This document shows, piece by piece, positions 63,886-64,000 of a stretch of DNA of 64,000 nucleotides (position 1 is the stretch's first letter; every line of letters starts with the position of its first letter). The notes under the pieces were generated by a model, which saw only the letters and a program-made list of their open reading frames with translations, was not told the DNA's origin and did not search any database. Position numbers and translations under genes: made by a program. Source of the stretch: Planctomycetota bacterium (lineage in GTDB: Bacteria > Planctomycetota > UBA1135 > GCA-002686595); contig JAPKBR010000004.1 in NCBI GenBank assembly GCA_028823345.1, positions 56,099-120,098 of the forward strand. The letters are read 5' to 3'.

Positions 63886-63969
63886 GAACGGTGCCTGCCG
63901 AATGGCGTCACTTTCTCGAAGGGCCATCCCAACAGTTGGCTCCCTCTCTGTTCCTTGCGGCCCGGGCCA

Positions 63970-64000
63970 CCGGTTCCCTAAATCAGAGGTAGCAGTTCAA
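63970..64000 (+). other. tRNA-3'-half-like sequence at the window end
   Basis: The last 31 bases match 27 of 32 positions of the tRNA-Arg-like gene from its anticodon stem to the T loop (62339-62370), including CCTAAA and GGTAGCAG and TTCAA. The anticodon stem cannot pair here and no D arm lies upstream. It may be a partial tRNA copy or the edge of a larger feature beyond the window. Confidence 0.4.

Noticed and set aside
62386..63969. Integrative element between the two tRNA-like sequences
   Set aside because: No integrase, excisionase or other mobile gene is present; only the similarity itself is reported.
1..64000. CRISPR array
   Set aside because: No regularly spaced direct repeats with unique spacers were seen; the 25-bp units at 35206-35280 are contiguous, with no spacers.

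Overview
This is a GC-rich bacterial chromosome segment, densely packed with genes on both strands. It most likely comes from a member of the Planctomycetota, perhaps the marine Poly30/Saltatorellus-like lineages. That placement is inferred from gene content: a DUF1800 protein, several secreted 'anchor' proteins sharing one C-terminal domain, ECF sigma factors coupled to unusual partners, a HEAT-cyclophilin fusion, and weak or absent Shine-Dalgarno sequences. There is no rRNA, phage, insertion sequence or CRISPR array, so the window reads as core genome with lineage-specific accessory genes.

Layout. 1-5.0 kb: a partial DUF1800 gene, a UbiD-like decarboxylase, a sugar-kinase-like phosphotransferase and an OprO/OprP porin followed by a partial porin remnant. 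5.1-7.4 kb: a secreted protein and tryptophan 2,3-dioxygenase. 7.4-12.4 kb: a biotin operon, bioB, a bioF-bioD fusion, bioA and a class IV aminotransferase, the last three overlapping end to start. 13-16.1 kb: two tandem secreted alpha/beta hydrolases. 16.1-20.4 kb: an ECF sigma factor, a large VWA protein and a DUF2071 protein. 20.6-22.6 kb: an arginase-family hydrolase and a Na+/Ca2+ exchanger. 22.7-27.3 kb: two secreted paralogues and a secreted GH13 enzyme. 27.3-35.2 kb: an amidotransferase, two membrane proteins, aroB and carB. 35.3-39.1 kb: an ECF sigma/anti-sigma operon ending in PilM/PilN- and PilO-like proteins. 39.3-48.7 kb: ribBA, a HEAT-cyclophilin protein, a membrane-anchored trypsin-like protease, purH, an AlbA_2 protein, an LVIVD-repeat secreted protein and a DUF1294 protein. 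48.7-52 kb: an AlgI/AlgJ-type O-acetylation pair. 52-56.5 kb: prfB, a UGA-containing thioredoxin, a DUF255 protein and carbonic anhydrase. 56.6-64 kb: sfsA, a membrane protein, an M1 peptidase, another secreted protein, a tRNA-Arg-like gene, a zinc-ribbon protein and a lipoprotein hydrolase.

The strongest unusual signal is at 54900-55301 on the minus strand. A small thioredoxin-fold protein is continuous in one frame except for a single TGA, which sits exactly where the first cysteine of a CxxC motif would be (UxxC). A perfect 7-bp stem with a 5-nt loop lies 17 nt downstream, at the right place for a bacterial SECIS. The gene follows prfB, which itself carries the programmed +1 frameshift at an in-frame UGA, so two UGA recoding events lie about 1.26 kb apart on one strand. 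Other points of interest are a C-terminal domain shared by five secreted proteins, the BioF-BioD fusion, the sigma-linked PilM/N/O-like operon, and a triple 25-bp palindromic repeat that overlaps the carB stop codon.
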